Shown here piece by piece: positions 45,729-54,254 of a stretch of 64,000 nucleotides of DNA (position 1 is its first letter; each line of letters begins with the position of its first letter). The notes under the pieces were generated by a model, which searched no databases, was not told the origin of the DNA, and saw only the letters and a program-made list of their open reading frames with translations. The position numbers and the translations under genes are program-made. This DNA comes from Flavobacterium sp. AG291 (GTDB lineage: Bacteria; Bacteroidota; Bacteroidia; Flavobacteriales; Flavobacteriaceae), in assembly GCF_003350375.1 (NCBI RefSeq), contig NZ_QQAR01000003.1, forward strand, positions 186,001-250,000, in the 5' to 3' direction.

Positions 45729-46488
45729 AAATAATCTTTTTTATTACCCTAAGCTTATGTGAATGCCTTTTAGTATCAGTATTGTATATACCTAAGTGAT
45801 CCAAACGGTCAATACGTACTTTTCCGTGTGCGTGTATTATGTGGTTGTCTTCCATAATGATACCTACGTGAATGATTCTTCCTTCCTCATTGTCAAAAAA
45901 TGCCAGGTCGCCCGGTTCACTTTCTTCTATAAAACTTAAAGCTTCTCCCTGAGTCGCCTGTTGAGAGGCATCACGTAATAATGAGTATCCATTCAGTTTG
46001 TATACCATCTGCGTAAAACCAGAACAATCTAAGCCAAAAGGTGTCTTTCCACCCCATAAATACGGAGCATTTAGGTACATAAATGCGGTTTGCAACAAAT
46101 GTTGTTTGCTTGTCACTCCCGATACTTTAAGCCCTTCAAACATATAGTTTTCGGTATTTATAGATGGGTGTTCAAGAAAAGTCAGCGACGCACCCATAGG
46201 TATCGATAGCAGTTGATTGTTGGGAGTAGTAAGGTATTCAATCAGGTCACCGTTTAGTACTGCCGGGCTATTGCTCAGGGCATCATAATCGGCCTGGCTT
46301 ATAAGACGGTACTGCTTATTATCAATCCAGCCATTATAGCCGTCGTATGCAAGTTCAATGCGTGACCATTTTTCAGTCTGTTCCAGTATTTTAAAATGCT
46401 CGCCAAACAACACTTGTGTTGTTAATTCGCTTCTGTCGCTTGGTTCTAAACGTAGGGGCACAATGGCAAGATTACATATACCGAACAT
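45727..46488 (-). CDS. NlpC/P60 (C40) cell-wall endopeptidase
   Basis: A 253-residue cysteine peptidase, probably cleaving gamma-D-Glu-diamino-acid bonds in peptidoglycan peptides. SH3-like domains cover about 1-120 (IVPLRLEPSDRSELTTQVLFGE, WSRIELAYDGYNGWID). The catalytic domain has Cys155 (GLDCSGF), His207 (RIIHVGI) and His219. There is no signal peptide, so it may be a cytoplasmic peptidase recycling muropeptides, like the dipeptidyl-peptidase VI group. Standalone gene. Confidence 0.92.
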   Translation of the reverse strand: MFGICNLAIVPLRLEPSDRSELTTQVLFGEHFKILEQTEKWSRIELAYDGYNGWIDNKQYRLISQADYDALSNSPAVLNGDLIEYLTTPNNQLLSIPMGASLTFLEHPSINTENYMFEGLKVSGVTSKQHLLQTAFMYLNAPYLWGGKTPFGLDCSGFTQMVYKLNGYSLLRDASQQATQGEALSFIEESEPGDLAFFDNEEGRIIHVGIIMEDNHIIHAHGKVRIDRLDHLGIYNTDTKRHSHKLRVIKKII

Positions 46489-46649
46489 CCTTCTTATTTG
46501 ACTGTTTTTTAATTATTATTGATTATTGCTAATCGGGGTCTCACTTGAGTTTACAAATATAGTAGTTAATTCTGAAGCTTTTTTACAGAGTTTTGAACAT
46601 TCTCTTTATAGGTGTATATTTCTTTGGTTTTAAGACAACAGAACAAAAA

Positions 46650-46671
46650 AAAGGCAGCCTAAGCTGCCTTT
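46650..46671 (-). terminator. Terminator of the thiolase gene
   Basis: AAAGGCAGC / GCTGCCTTT stem, loop CTAA, followed on the minus strand by a T run. It is 23 bp past the thiolase stop. Confidence 0.88.
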
Positions 46672-46693
46672 ACTATATAAAATCAATAAATGA

Positions 46694-47872
46694 TTATACT
46701 CTTTCGATAACAATAGCTGAAGCACCACCACCACCATTACAGATAGCAGCAGCTCCTGTTTTAGCGTTGTTTTGCTCTAGTACATTTATAAGTGTAACGA
46801 TAATTCTCGCACCTGAACATCCAAGAGGATGACCAAGCGATACAGCACCACCATTTACGTTTACTTTATCAGCATCAAGACCAAGTATTTTTGAGTTTGC
46901 GATACCTACTACAGAGAATGCCTCGTTGAATTCAAAGAAATCAACATCATCTTTAGATATACCTGCTTTGTCAAGTGCTTTAGGAAGAGCTTTCGCCGGA
47001 GCAGTAGTAAACCATTTTGGTTCCTGTTCAGCATCAGCATAACCTTTAATGTAGGCAAGAGGTTTAAGTCCAAGCTCGTTAGCTTTGTCTTCACTCATAA
47101 TAACAAGTGCAGCAGCACCGTCGTTGATTGTAGAAGCGTTAGCAGCTGTAACAGTACCTTCTTTAGTGAAAGCAGCGTTAAGTGTAGGGATTCTGTCAAG
47201 TTTCACGTTAGAATACTCCTCATCTTTAGTAACCATGATAGGGTCACCTTTACGTTGAGGTACAGCTACAGGAACAACTTCGTTGTCAAATTTACCTTCG
47301 TTCCAAGCATTAGCAGAACGTGTATATGATTCAATAGCGAAAGCATCCTGCTCTTCACGTGTAATTTTATATTCAGTAGCAGTAGCATCGGCGCAAACAC
47401 CCATTGCAACATTGTCGTAAACATCAGTAAGACCGTCTTTCTGCATTCCGTCAATCATAGTAGCAGGACCAAATTTAGCGCCTGTTCTCATTTGAACATA
47501 ATGAGGTATAAGACTCATGTTTTCCATACCACCTGCGACAATTACATCTGCATCCCCAAGCTGGATTGCCTGAGCAGCCTGCATAACAGCTTTCATACCT
47601 GATGCACAAACTTTATTTACTGTAGTAGCGATAACTGAATCAGGAAGACCTGCAAAACGTGAGGCTTGTCTTGCCGGAGCCTGTCCGACACCTGCCTGAA
47701 CCACGTTACCCATTATTACTTCGTCTACGTGTTTAGGGTCTAAATTAATCTTATCAAGAGCTCCTTTAATGGCAGCAGCTCCAAGCTGAGAAGCCGTAAC
47801 GGTTGATAATGCTCCCATGAAGCTACCTATTGGTGTACGTACAGCCGAAACGATTACTACTTTTTTATTCAT
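46694..47872 (-). CDS. Acetyl-CoA C-acetyltransferase (thiolase)
   Basis: Condenses or cleaves acetoacetyl-CoA and two acetyl-CoA. At 392 residues, the catalytic Cys89 (NKVCASGMKA), His348 (SLGHPLGCSG) and Cys378 (ICNGGGG) match the numbering I recall for the Zoogloea biosynthetic thiolase. The length and the GGMENMS motif are typical. No partner CoA-transferase or hydroxybutyryl-CoA dehydrogenase is adjacent, so the pathway (ketone bodies, amino-acid catabolism or lipid synthesis) is open. Confidence 0.96.
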   Translation of the reverse strand: MNKKVVIVSAVRTPIGSFMGALSTVTASQLGAAAIKGALDKINLDPKHVDEVIMGNVVQAGVGQAPARQASRFAGLPDSVIATTVNKVCASGMKAVMQAAQAIQLGDADVIVAGGMENMSLIPHYVQMRTGAKFGPATMIDGMQKDGLTDVYDNVAMGVCADATATEYKITREEQDAFAIESYTRSANAWNEGKFDNEVVPVAVPQRKGDPIMVTKDEEYSNVKLDRIPTLNAAFTKEGTVTAANASTINDGAAALVIMSEDKANELGLKPLAYIKGYADAEQEPKWFTTAPAKALPKALDKAGISKDDVDFFEFNEAFSVVGIANSKILGLDADKVNVNGGAVSLGHPLGCSGARIIVTLINVLEQNNAKTGAAAICNGGGGASAIVIERV

Positions 47873-47993
47873 GATGTATACTCTTTTGTTTGTTGAAGTT
47901 GCGAATTTAATGAATTATTGCTCAGATAAAAACAAAGTGTTTAAAAATTGTTGTAAAAAAGAGGTGTTTGTTGAATATAGTTGATTCAATAAT

Positions 47994-48018
47994 AAAACCC
48001 TGCACTTGGCAGGGTTTT
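47994..48018 (-). terminator. Terminator of lpxD
   Basis: Perfect 10-bp stem AAAACCCTGC / GCAGGGTTTT with loop ACTTG, followed by TATTATT on the minus strand. It is 15 bp past the lpxD stop. Confidence 0.85.
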
Positions 48019-48032
48019 GTTATTTAAAATTT

Positions 48033-49025
48033 TTATTTTGCTTCAGCCATTCGTTTTAGTATTGCCCATTGTTTTAAGGCTGTCCTTGCTTCAACTGCGG
48101 GGTAACCGAGCATTACTTTTCCAGGATCCACATCGCCGGTTACACCAGATCCGGCTCCAATGGTTGCTCCGCTGCCAATTGTTGAATGGTCTTTAATAGA
48201 TGCGCTTCCGCCAATGATTACACCATCACCAAGCGTTACAGATCCGGCAAGGCCGCTGTTTCCGGCCATAATACAGAATTTTCCAAGTACGCTGTTGTGC
48301 CCTATTTGTACAAGATTATCAATTTTGCAACCATCACCTACAATAGTAGAGCTGAATTTACCACGGTCAACACAAGCATTGGCGCCAATCTCTACGGCGT
48401 TACCAATAATTACATTGCCTATCTGAGGAATTTTTGCCAATCCTTGCTGTGGGCACGGCCTGAAACCGAAACCATCGGCACCAATCGTTGCATTGGGGTG
48501 AATTATGGTGTGTGAACCTATGTGGCAACGCTCTCTTACAACAGCCCCCGACCACAATACGGTTTTGTTGCCAATGGTACATTCATCCAGTACCGTAACA
48601 TTAGGGTAAAGTATAGTATGGTTTCCGATTTTTACATTTGGACCTACATAACATCCGGCACCAATTTTTGTTCCTTCTCCTATAACCGCTGTTTTGTGTA
48701 TTACAGCGGTAGGATGTATCTCTACTTCAAAAGCTGGATGTGGAGGTGCAAAAAGTTCTAAAACTTTAGACATCGCTAAGTCGGCGTTATTAACTTTTAT
48801 AAAAGCCCTGTTGTCTCCGGGTTCTATAGCTATATCTGAGTTTACTACGGCAACCGATGCTTTAGAATCGGTCCATAGTTTTTCATATTTTTTGTTTCCA
48901 ATGAAGGAAATCTGATGCTCTTGTGCAAGCTCAAGCTGCTCTGGTGATAAAATCTGATTGCTGGTAGAGCCCACTAATTCTCCATTCAGCAATTCGCTAA
49001 TTTCTTTAACAGAATACGATTTCAT
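48033..49025 (-). CDS. lpxD: UDP-3-O-acylglucosamine N-acyltransferase
   Basis: Adds the N-linked acyl chain in lipid A synthesis. It has 330 residues: an N-terminal uridine-binding domain (about 1-100, QISFIGNKKYEKLW) and a left-handed beta helix of hexapeptide repeats (I-G-x-G-x-x pattern, about 105-300), then a C-terminal helix (LKQWAILKRMAEAK). The catalytic His should be in NLVQIGHNSVLG. No lpxA, lpxC or fabZ is adjacent. Flavobacteria often carry a second LpxD-like paralogue; which one this is cannot be decided here. Confidence 0.93.
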   Translation of the reverse strand: MKSYSVKEISELLNGELVGSTSNQILSPEQLELAQEHQISFIGNKKYEKLWTDSKASVAVVNSDIAIEPGDNRAFIKVNNADLAMSKVLELFAPPHPAFEVEIHPTAVIHKTAVIGEGTKIGAGCYVGPNVKIGNHTILYPNVTVLDECTIGNKTVLWSGAVVRERCHIGSHTIIHPNATIGADGFGFRPCPQQGLAKIPQIGNVIIGNAVEIGANACVDRGKFSSTIVGDGCKIDNLVQIGHNSVLGKFCIMAGNSGLAGSVTLGDGVIIGGSASIKDHSTIGSGATIGAGSGVTGDVDPGKVMLGYPAVEARTALKQWAILKRMAEAK

Positions 49026-49242
49026 AATGTATAGATATAATTGTTTGTTTGAAGATTGTTTAAAAAAACATATTCTAAAATGTTAATTTTTTAACAACCG
49101 GTGTAAATATATAAATAAAATACTATGCAGTACTATAATCGTATCTTTTATATCATTATTATGGCTTTTTGTTATTAACTATAATACAAATGGTGTGCCA
49201 ATAGATTTTTATTGGTTGATTTTGTGATTGTTATAAATGAAT

Positions 49243-49265
49243 AAGTCCTGCGAAAGGCAGGACTT
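49243..49265 (-). terminator. Terminator of the OsmC gene
   Basis: Stem AAGTCCTGC / GCAGGACTT with loop GAAAG, 23 bp past the OsmC stop; the T tract on the minus strand is weak. Confidence 0.7.
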
Positions 49266-49288
49266 GTTTAAGTTGTATTTATTTTTAA

Positions 49289-49708
49289 TTAGCCTACTAA
49301 GGCAGCTGATAATGTAATTTCAGCTTTTAATAATTTAGATACAGGACAAATTTCTTTTGCTTTTTGAGCTGCTGTCTGAAAATCCTGTTCTGTTATACCG
49401 GGAACACTTGCTTCCAGTTTCAGGTGTATTTTAGTGATAGTTCCGTCTTCAAAAGTAACCTGAGCTTCAGTATCAAGGTTGTCGGCTGTAAAACCTGCTT
49501 CGTTTAAAAGGAAGCTTAATTGCATGGTGTAGCAGCCTGAATGCGCTGCAGCAATAAGTTCTTCAGGGTTTGTACCTACACCGTCTGCAAAGCGGGTTTT
49601 GAATGATAATTGTGCGTTATTAAGAGTTGTGCTTTCGGTAGAGATTTTACCTGTACCTTCCATTCCTGTACCTTTCCAGTTTGCGTTTGCTTTTCTTGTA
49701 AATTTCAT
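49289..49708 (-). CDS. OsmC family peroxiredoxin-like protein
   Basis: A 139-residue protein of the OsmC branch, which reduces organic hydroperoxides through two cysteines. Peroxidatic Cys59 (AHSGCYTMQL) and resolving Cys121 (KEICPVSKLL) are both present. Cys59 has the same number as in E. coli OsmC. It follows the esterase gene by 50 bp on the same strand and lies 1.2 kb from oxyR, consistent with an oxidative-stress locus. Confidence 0.94.
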   Translation of the reverse strand: MKFTRKANANWKGTGMEGTGKISTESTTLNNAQLSFKTRFADGVGTNPEELIAAAHSGCYTMQLSFLLNEAGFTADNLDTEAQVTFEDGTITKIHLKLEASVPGITEQDFQTAAQKAKEICPVSKLLKAEITLSAALVG

Positions 49709-49758
49709 GATATTAGTTTTTAAAAGTTTTTTAAATTATTTTTTGAATTGTGATAAAG

Positions 49759-50784
49759 TTATTTCAATTTTTCGGTTAAAGCATCAGTAGCCTGTTTAAT
49801 TGCAGCTCTTGGTGCCGGAGTATTTGTAATAGGGTTAAGCATTACAAAATCGTGTATTGTTCCTATGTATCGTGTAGCGGTAACTTTAACGCCTGCTGCA
49901 TTTAGTTTTTTTGCATATGCTTCGCCCTCATCACGAAGTACATCATTTTCGGCAGTGATTATCAAAGCTTCAGGAAGTCCTTTCAGTTGTTCGATGTCGG
50001 CACGCAGAGGAGATGCTGTTATTTGAGCGCGGTCTGCTTTGTTTGGAGCATACTGGTTCCAGAACCAGACCATAGCATTAAGGGTTAAAAAGTGTCCGTT
50101 GGCAAATTGCTGGTAAGATGCTGTATCGAATCCTGCATCAGTAACGGGGTAGAATAGTAATTGGAAGTCAATTTGAGGGCCTTTGCGCTCTTTTGCCATC
50201 AGGGTTACTGCAATTGCCATGTTTCCACCTACGCTGTCACCACTTACGGCAAGTTTATTTGTGTTCAGGCCTATTGATGCACCATTTTCTTTTATCCATT
50301 TGGTTGCTGCATAAGCTTCTTCGTTAGCCTGAGGATAACGGGCTTCGGGAGTAGGGGTGTAGTTAACGAATACTACTGCTATTTTAGCTCGTATTGCAAG
50401 TTCTCTTACTAATCTGTCATGGGTAAAAGAATCTCCAAGTATCCATCCGCCACCGTGAAAGTACACAAGAGCAGGTAATTTTTCTTTTACTCCTTTTGGT
50501 TTTATGATTCGAATTGAAACTGCTCTGCCATCCTGAGTAATTGTGTGGTCTTCAATATCTGCGGGTAGTTTTTCATAGTTTCCGGTTTGTGCATTGACAA
50601 GTACGTTTCTTGCGTCCTGAATAGAAAGTTCATATAGTTGCGGACCTGTACTGCTATGAACTGCTTTAAGAAATTCTCTTGTGTTTTTTTCGATGCTATA
50701 GCTTCCTGCTATAGATGGATCTGTTTGTGCTGTGGCGGCAGTTAATCCAAGTAATGCTATTGCTGATACGATTAAATTTTTCAT
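49759..50784 (-). CDS. Alpha/beta hydrolase, HSL-family esterase, exported
   Basis: A 341-residue esterase with signal peptide (MKNLIVSAIALLGLTAATAQ); the in-frame Met 14 codons upstream is less likely because it would bury the signal peptide. The oxyanion HGGG is at 110-113 and the nucleophile Ser184 in GDSVGGN. The Asp is in AENDVLRDEGE and the His in GTIHDFVM, matching family IV (hormone-sensitive lipase-like). It is divergent from oxyR with a 110-bp shared promoter region, so OxyR might control it together with osmC. The substrate is unknown. Confidence 0.9.
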   Translation of the reverse strand: MKNLIVSAIALLGLTAATAQTDPSIAGSYSIEKNTREFLKAVHSSTGPQLYELSIQDARNVLVNAQTGNYEKLPADIEDHTITQDGRAVSIRIIKPKGVKEKLPALVYFHGGGWILGDSFTHDRLVRELAIRAKIAVVFVNYTPTPEARYPQANEEAYAATKWIKENGASIGLNTNKLAVSGDSVGGNMAIAVTLMAKERKGPQIDFQLLFYPVTDAGFDTASYQQFANGHFLTLNAMVWFWNQYAPNKADRAQITASPLRADIEQLKGLPEALIITAENDVLRDEGEAYAKKLNAAGVKVTATRYIGTIHDFVMLNPITNTPAPRAAIKQATDALTEKLK

Positions 50785-50894
50785 TGTATAATAATTTGGG
50801 GTTATTGTTTCATTTTGATAGGACAAAGATATTTCAGGTATGGTATATAAAACAAATTAATAATTTTTTACTTTTATAAAATAAATTTATAATT

Positions 50895-51869
50895 ATGACT
50901 ATACAACAACTACGTTACATTATTGCCCTTGATGAGCATCGTCATTTTGCCAAAGCAGCAGAGGAATGTATGGTGACACAACCCGGACTTACAATACAGC
51001 TAAAGAATCTGGAAGAGGAGATAGGTATAAAAATCTTTGACAGGACTAAGGTACCTCTAAAACCAACATTGCTTGGTAATGAGATTATAAACAGGGCTAA
51101 GCGTGTGCTGAATGAGGCTGATGCAATCCGGAATTTTGTAGTGAACCAAAAAAATGATCTGGAAGGGGCAGTAACACTTGGAGTGATCAGTACGCTATCG
51201 CCTTATCTTATTCCGCAGTTTATTAAAGCAATGAAAGAGATAGTGCCTGATATGCATTTTAATATAAAAGAGGCGGGAACCGGGCAGTTAATTCATGGAC
51301 TTCAGAATGGTGAGATCGATATTGCTTTGATGGCTACACCTACCGGAATGCCGGGTTTAAAAGAGTATCCGGTTTTTGATGAACCTTTTATAGCTTTTTT
51401 AAATGCAGGGCATCCATTAGCAGGGGAGGAATACTATGAGCTGAATATGACGGATAAGCCAAATCTTCTTTTGCTGGAACATGAATATTGTTACAATGCC
51501 CAGATGCTCGATATTTGTGACATGACCGATGATAAGAGGAAAATAGACGGTCAGTTTAATTATGATATAAATTCTATTGAAACCCTTAAGAATCTTGTGC
51601 GCGCTGAACTGGGTTTTGCAATTATACCGCAGCTCTCTGTTGTGAACGAGAGAGAGAATACTTTGTTTAAACCATTTAAAGAGCCTGTGCCGGCAAGGGA
51701 AATTAGCCTTGTGACTTCTGATATTTTTTCACGTAAGTTATTGCTTGAAAAAATGAGTCATGCTATTTGGGATTGTCTGCCTGAATCAATAAAAGAAAAT
51801 CATGTTTACAGGAAAATACGCTGGAATGACTCTCCTTATTTTATCAATAAAACAGCAGGGTTTTTATAA
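50895..51869 (+). CDS. oxyR: OxyR, LysR-type peroxide-sensing regulator
   Basis: A 324-residue LysR-family activator. The helix-turn-helix is at 1-60 (HFAKAAEECMVTQPGLTIQLKNLE). The effector domain has Cys199 and Cys208 (HEYCYNAQMLDIC), identical in number and spacing to the peroxide-sensing disulfide pair of E. coli OxyR. This makes the OxyR assignment firm. It is divergent from an esterase-osmC pair, and its 3' end overlaps the next convergent gene by 6 bp. A TACTTTTA box at about 50869 may be its -7 element. Confidence 0.95.
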   Translation: MTIQQLRYIIALDEHRHFAKAAEECMVTQPGLTIQLKNLEEEIGIKIFDRTKVPLKPTLLGNEIINRAKRVLNEADAIRNFVVNQKNDLEGAVTLGVISTLSPYLIPQFIKAMKEIVPDMHFNIKEAGTGQLIHGLQNGEIDIALMATPTGMPGLKEYPVFDEPFIAFLNAGHPLAGEEYYELNMTDKPNLLLLEHEYCYNAQMLDICDMTDDKRKIDGQFNYDINSIETLKNLVRAELGFAIIPQLSVVNERENTLFKPFKEPVPAREISLVTSDIFSRKLLLEKMSHAIWDCLPESIKENHVYRKIRWNDSPYFINKTAGFL

Positions 51870-52814
51870 TTTTTCCAAAAAGCTGCTTACAGCTGTTGTC
51901 CACTGCTGGTTGTAGCGGGTAAGATAATTTTCATGTCCGGCTAAAGGGAAAGTAACTAATTGTTTTTTACCTTTTATGTTTCCGAAAATGATATCTGTTT
52001 CTTCACGGCTAACGCGATTATCTTTTTCACCATACATCAGTAATACAGGGCAATAGACCTTTTTAGCATACTCTTCGGGATTGAGATTAAAAGCCCAGAA
52101 ACCATTTTGGACTCCTCCCCAAAATACCAACATCCCTGCCATTGGGAATGTAGGTGCTTTCATAGCTTTAAAACGGGCGCACACCGTTTTATACATCGAG
52201 CCAAAAGGACATTCAATAAGTATTGATGCAGGAGAAATAGTATAGTCATTTAATGCTTTTAAAATAGCGGCAGCTCCCATTGAAGTGCCAAAGAGGTGAA
52301 TGTTCTTTTCACCTGTTTTAAGTATATAGTCATAACATGATTTTACCTGCTGTGCTTCAAAATAGCCAATGGTGGTGGTATTTCCTTCAGATCCCCCTGA
52401 TCCCATAAAGTCTACAAGAAGTGTGTTGTAGCCCATGGCGATAAATTTATCAGATTTATCGATCAGTTGCGATTTGTCGCCACCATAGCCATGAAAAAGT
52501 ATTACGGTTCCTTTAGTATTTGGCTTAGTTATGCTCCAGCATTCTATTTCCTTGTTGCTTTTTATTCTTATGGTTTTGTAGGGTTGTGTTGGTTTAGCCC
52601 TATTAACCGGGCGTGGATTATCTATCCCTAAAAATAAGACTCTTGCCTTTTGTGCAGCAGTAAGTGAGTTTGCATCTGTCTTTTTGGTGACTTTATCAGA
52701 GAAATGAGTGAGCTTATAAGAGTGGAAGAACGCAATTACATTCATTAAAATGAAAATAATGGCAATAAATCTTAAAAGTCTTTTGGTGAATTTTGAACTA
52801 CTGTTTGTGGTCAT
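51864..52814 (-). CDS. Alpha/beta hydrolase with N-terminal membrane anchor
   Basis: A 316-residue protein with a basic start and one hydrophobic helix (LLRFIAIIFILMNVIAFF, about 13-30), then a hydrolase fold. The oxyanion region reads VILFHGYGGDKSQL, the nucleophile elbow LFGTSMGAAA, the Asp MYGEKDNRVS and the His LAGHENYL. It looks like the BAAT/S9-type lysophospholipase-like hydrolases. It is tail-to-tail with oxyR, overlapping by 6 bp. The substrate is not predictable. Confidence 0.88.
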   Translation of the reverse strand: MTTNSSSKFTKRLLRFIAIIFILMNVIAFFHSYKLTHFSDKVTKKTDANSLTAAQKARVLFLGIDNPRPVNRAKPTQPYKTIRIKSNKEIECWSITKPNTKGTVILFHGYGGDKSQLIDKSDKFIAMGYNTLLVDFMGSGGSEGNTTTIGYFEAQQVKSCYDYILKTGEKNIHLFGTSMGAAAILKALNDYTISPASILIECPFGSMYKTVCARFKAMKAPTFPMAGMLVFWGGVQNGFWAFNLNPEEYAKKVYCPVLLMYGEKDNRVSREETDIIFGNIKGKKQLVTFPLAGHENYLTRYNQQWTTAVSSFLEKL

Positions 52815-52901
52815 AACAATCCGAAGAAATAATATAAGTCAAATCCCCCTTAGGTAAAAGTAAAAGAAAATATTTGAACGGCATGGCTGTGAAACAAAAA
52901 A

Positions 52902-52924
52902 AAACACTCGATTGAGTGGTTTTC
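52902..52924 (-). terminator. Duplicated, slightly degraded copy of the tRNA terminator
   Basis: AACACTC-GATT-GAGTGGTT hairpin lacking one C relative to the intact copy at 53085-53104, from which it lies 183 bp away. Part of a 56-bp duplicated block. Confidence 0.6.
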
Positions 52925-52928
52925 TGTA

Positions 52929-52995
52929 TGCGATTGCGACAGGATTCGAACCTGTGACCGTCCGCTTTGGCGCGGTGCTCTATTTAGTTGTGATA
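52929..52995 (-). pseudogene. Degenerate tRNA-Arg fragment 1
   Basis: Holds the 3' two thirds of a tRNA: half D arm (AGAGCACC), altered anticodon stem, intact variable loop, T arm (ACAGGTTCGAATCCTGT) and 3' acceptor CGCAATC. The 5' acceptor and most of the D arm are replaced by CACAACTAAAT. It cannot form a cloverleaf. The best match is the adjacent tRNA-Arg. Confidence 0.75.
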
Positions 52996-53062
52996 TGCGA
53001 TTGCAACAGGATTCGGGATTGTGACCGTCCCGCTTTAGCGCGATGCTCTATTTAGTTTTGAT
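52996..53062 (-). pseudogene. Degenerate tRNA-Arg fragment 2 (tandem copy)
   Basis: Directly abuts fragment 1 with the same 67-bp layout, including the CTATTTAGTT end. The T arm is mutated so that the TTCGAA loop stem no longer pairs properly, showing further decay. Confidence 0.72.
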
Positions 53063-53084
53063 AATGGTTAAGGGTATAAAAAAA

Positions 53085-53106
53085 AACCACTCGATTGAGT
53101 GGTTTT
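53085..53106 (-). terminator. Terminator of the tRNA Arg-Pro-Ser operon
   Basis: AACCACTC-GATT-GAGTGGTT perfect stem, followed on the minus strand by a T run, 7 bp after the tRNA-Arg 3' end. Confidence 0.85.
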
Positions 53107-53113
53107 CTGTTTG

Positions 53114-53187
<74 letters not shown>

Positions 53188-53218
53188 CGAATCCTTCTGA
53201 ATTCTCATTGTTTTTTTG

Positions 53219-53293
53219 TCGGGGTGGCAGGATTCGAACCTGCGACCTCCTGGTCCCAAACCAGGCGCGATGACCGGGCTACGCTACACCCCG
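53219..53293 (-). tRNA. tRNA-Pro (anticodon TGG)
   Basis: 75 nt. Acceptor CGGGGTG / CACCCCG, discriminator A, and anticodon loop TTTGGGA on a CCTGG/CCAGG stem, giving UGG for proline. CCA is not encoded. Confidence 0.95.
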
Positions 53294-53300
53294 AAAGAAG

Positions 53301-53384
53301 CGGAGAGACAGGGATTCGAACCCTGGCGACGTTTGCACGCCGACAGATTAGCAATCTGCTCCGTTACCACTCCGGCACCTCTCC
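53301..53384 (-). tRNA. tRNA-Ser (anticodon GCT)
   Basis: 84 nt with the long variable arm (GGCG...CGTC) of class II tRNAs. Acceptor GGAGAGG / TCTCTCC, discriminator G, and anticodon loop TTGCTAA, giving GCU for AGC/AGU. First tRNA of the run. Confidence 0.95.
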
Positions 53385-53547
53385 TCTTTCAAAAAAGCTC
53401 AAAAGTTTTACCCTTTTTGCGGTTGCAAATGTAGTAGATGATTCTATTATCTGCAACTATTTTTAAAGGTTTTTTTGATTTTTTTGTAACGTTTACTTAA
53501 AGTCTTTAACAGTCAGGACTATAGTGAAAGTATTTTTTTTGAAAAAA

Positions 53548-54120
53548 TTATCGGATACACTTCAGGTTGTTGATGAAATAGGTGTCCGGGCTATATTTTT
53601 CTTTCATGTTTTCACTGTTCAATTCTGATTTTACCGGGTAGTCTACGGTTTCAGTTGCATATTTTACCCTGATAAATGAGATCGAATTTTTTTCAAGTTC
53701 TTCAAGAGAACCTTTTGTAAAAAGGAAACTTCCTGTCAGTACTCTTATATTATTCTTTTCGTTATTGTCATAAATAAGGCCCGAGCACTGCTCCTCTGTG
53801 GCACTGATAAGTGTTATTATCTTTCCGTTGGTAAGCTGGATATATATTTTAGATGTCTTGTCTATGCAAAATACTTTTGGGAATTCCTTACTTTTTGCCA
53901 GTAACTGAAAGTTTAGTACCGGTACGCCTTCATTGTTTGACATTGAAAAGAACATAAACTGAGATGTACCTGCAAATACTTTTTCATACATAAGGTAATC
54001 TTTTGTTGATTTTAGTTCTTTACCATCGCCGTTACTAATAATGGTAAATTCGCAGTCTTTGTTTTGTGCCGTTGCAGCTAGGCCAAAACCCAATAAAGCC
54101 ATTAATAAGAGTTTCTTCAT
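53548..54120 (-). CDS. Hypothetical exported protein
   Basis: About 190 residues starting MKKLLLMALLGFGLAATAQNKD, a signal peptide; an upstream Met would add nine unhelpful residues. The mature protein is a single beta-rich domain with three cysteines, starting CEFTIISNGDG and ending YSPDTYFINNLKCIR. I do not recognise it. Similar small exported proteins are frequent in Flavobacterium. It is divergent from the sugar dehydrogenase gene and 164 bp from the tRNA operon. Confidence 0.75.
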   Translation of the reverse strand: MKKLLLMALLGFGLAATAQNKDCEFTIISNGDGKELKSTKDYLMYEKVFAGTSQFMFFSMSNNEGVPVLNFQLLAKSKEFPKVFCIDKTSKIYIQLTNGKIITLISATEEQCSGLIYDNNEKNNIRVLTGSFLFTKGSLEELEKNSISFIRVKYATETVDYPVKSELNSENMKEKYSPDTYFINNLKCIR

Positions 54121-54254
54121 TTTGATTTGAATGTAATTGGAGGCCAAATATAATCAAAATGAGAGTGGTTGTTACTTTTTGCTTAAAGGATTGTCATCTC
54201 ATTTAAAAATGTAATAGCTTTGATATTCCATCATCTAAATCTAAAAATTGCCTT

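Noticed and set aside
52929..53062. Two additional functional tRNA genes
   Set aside because: The 5' acceptor strand and most of the D arm are missing, so no cloverleaf can form.
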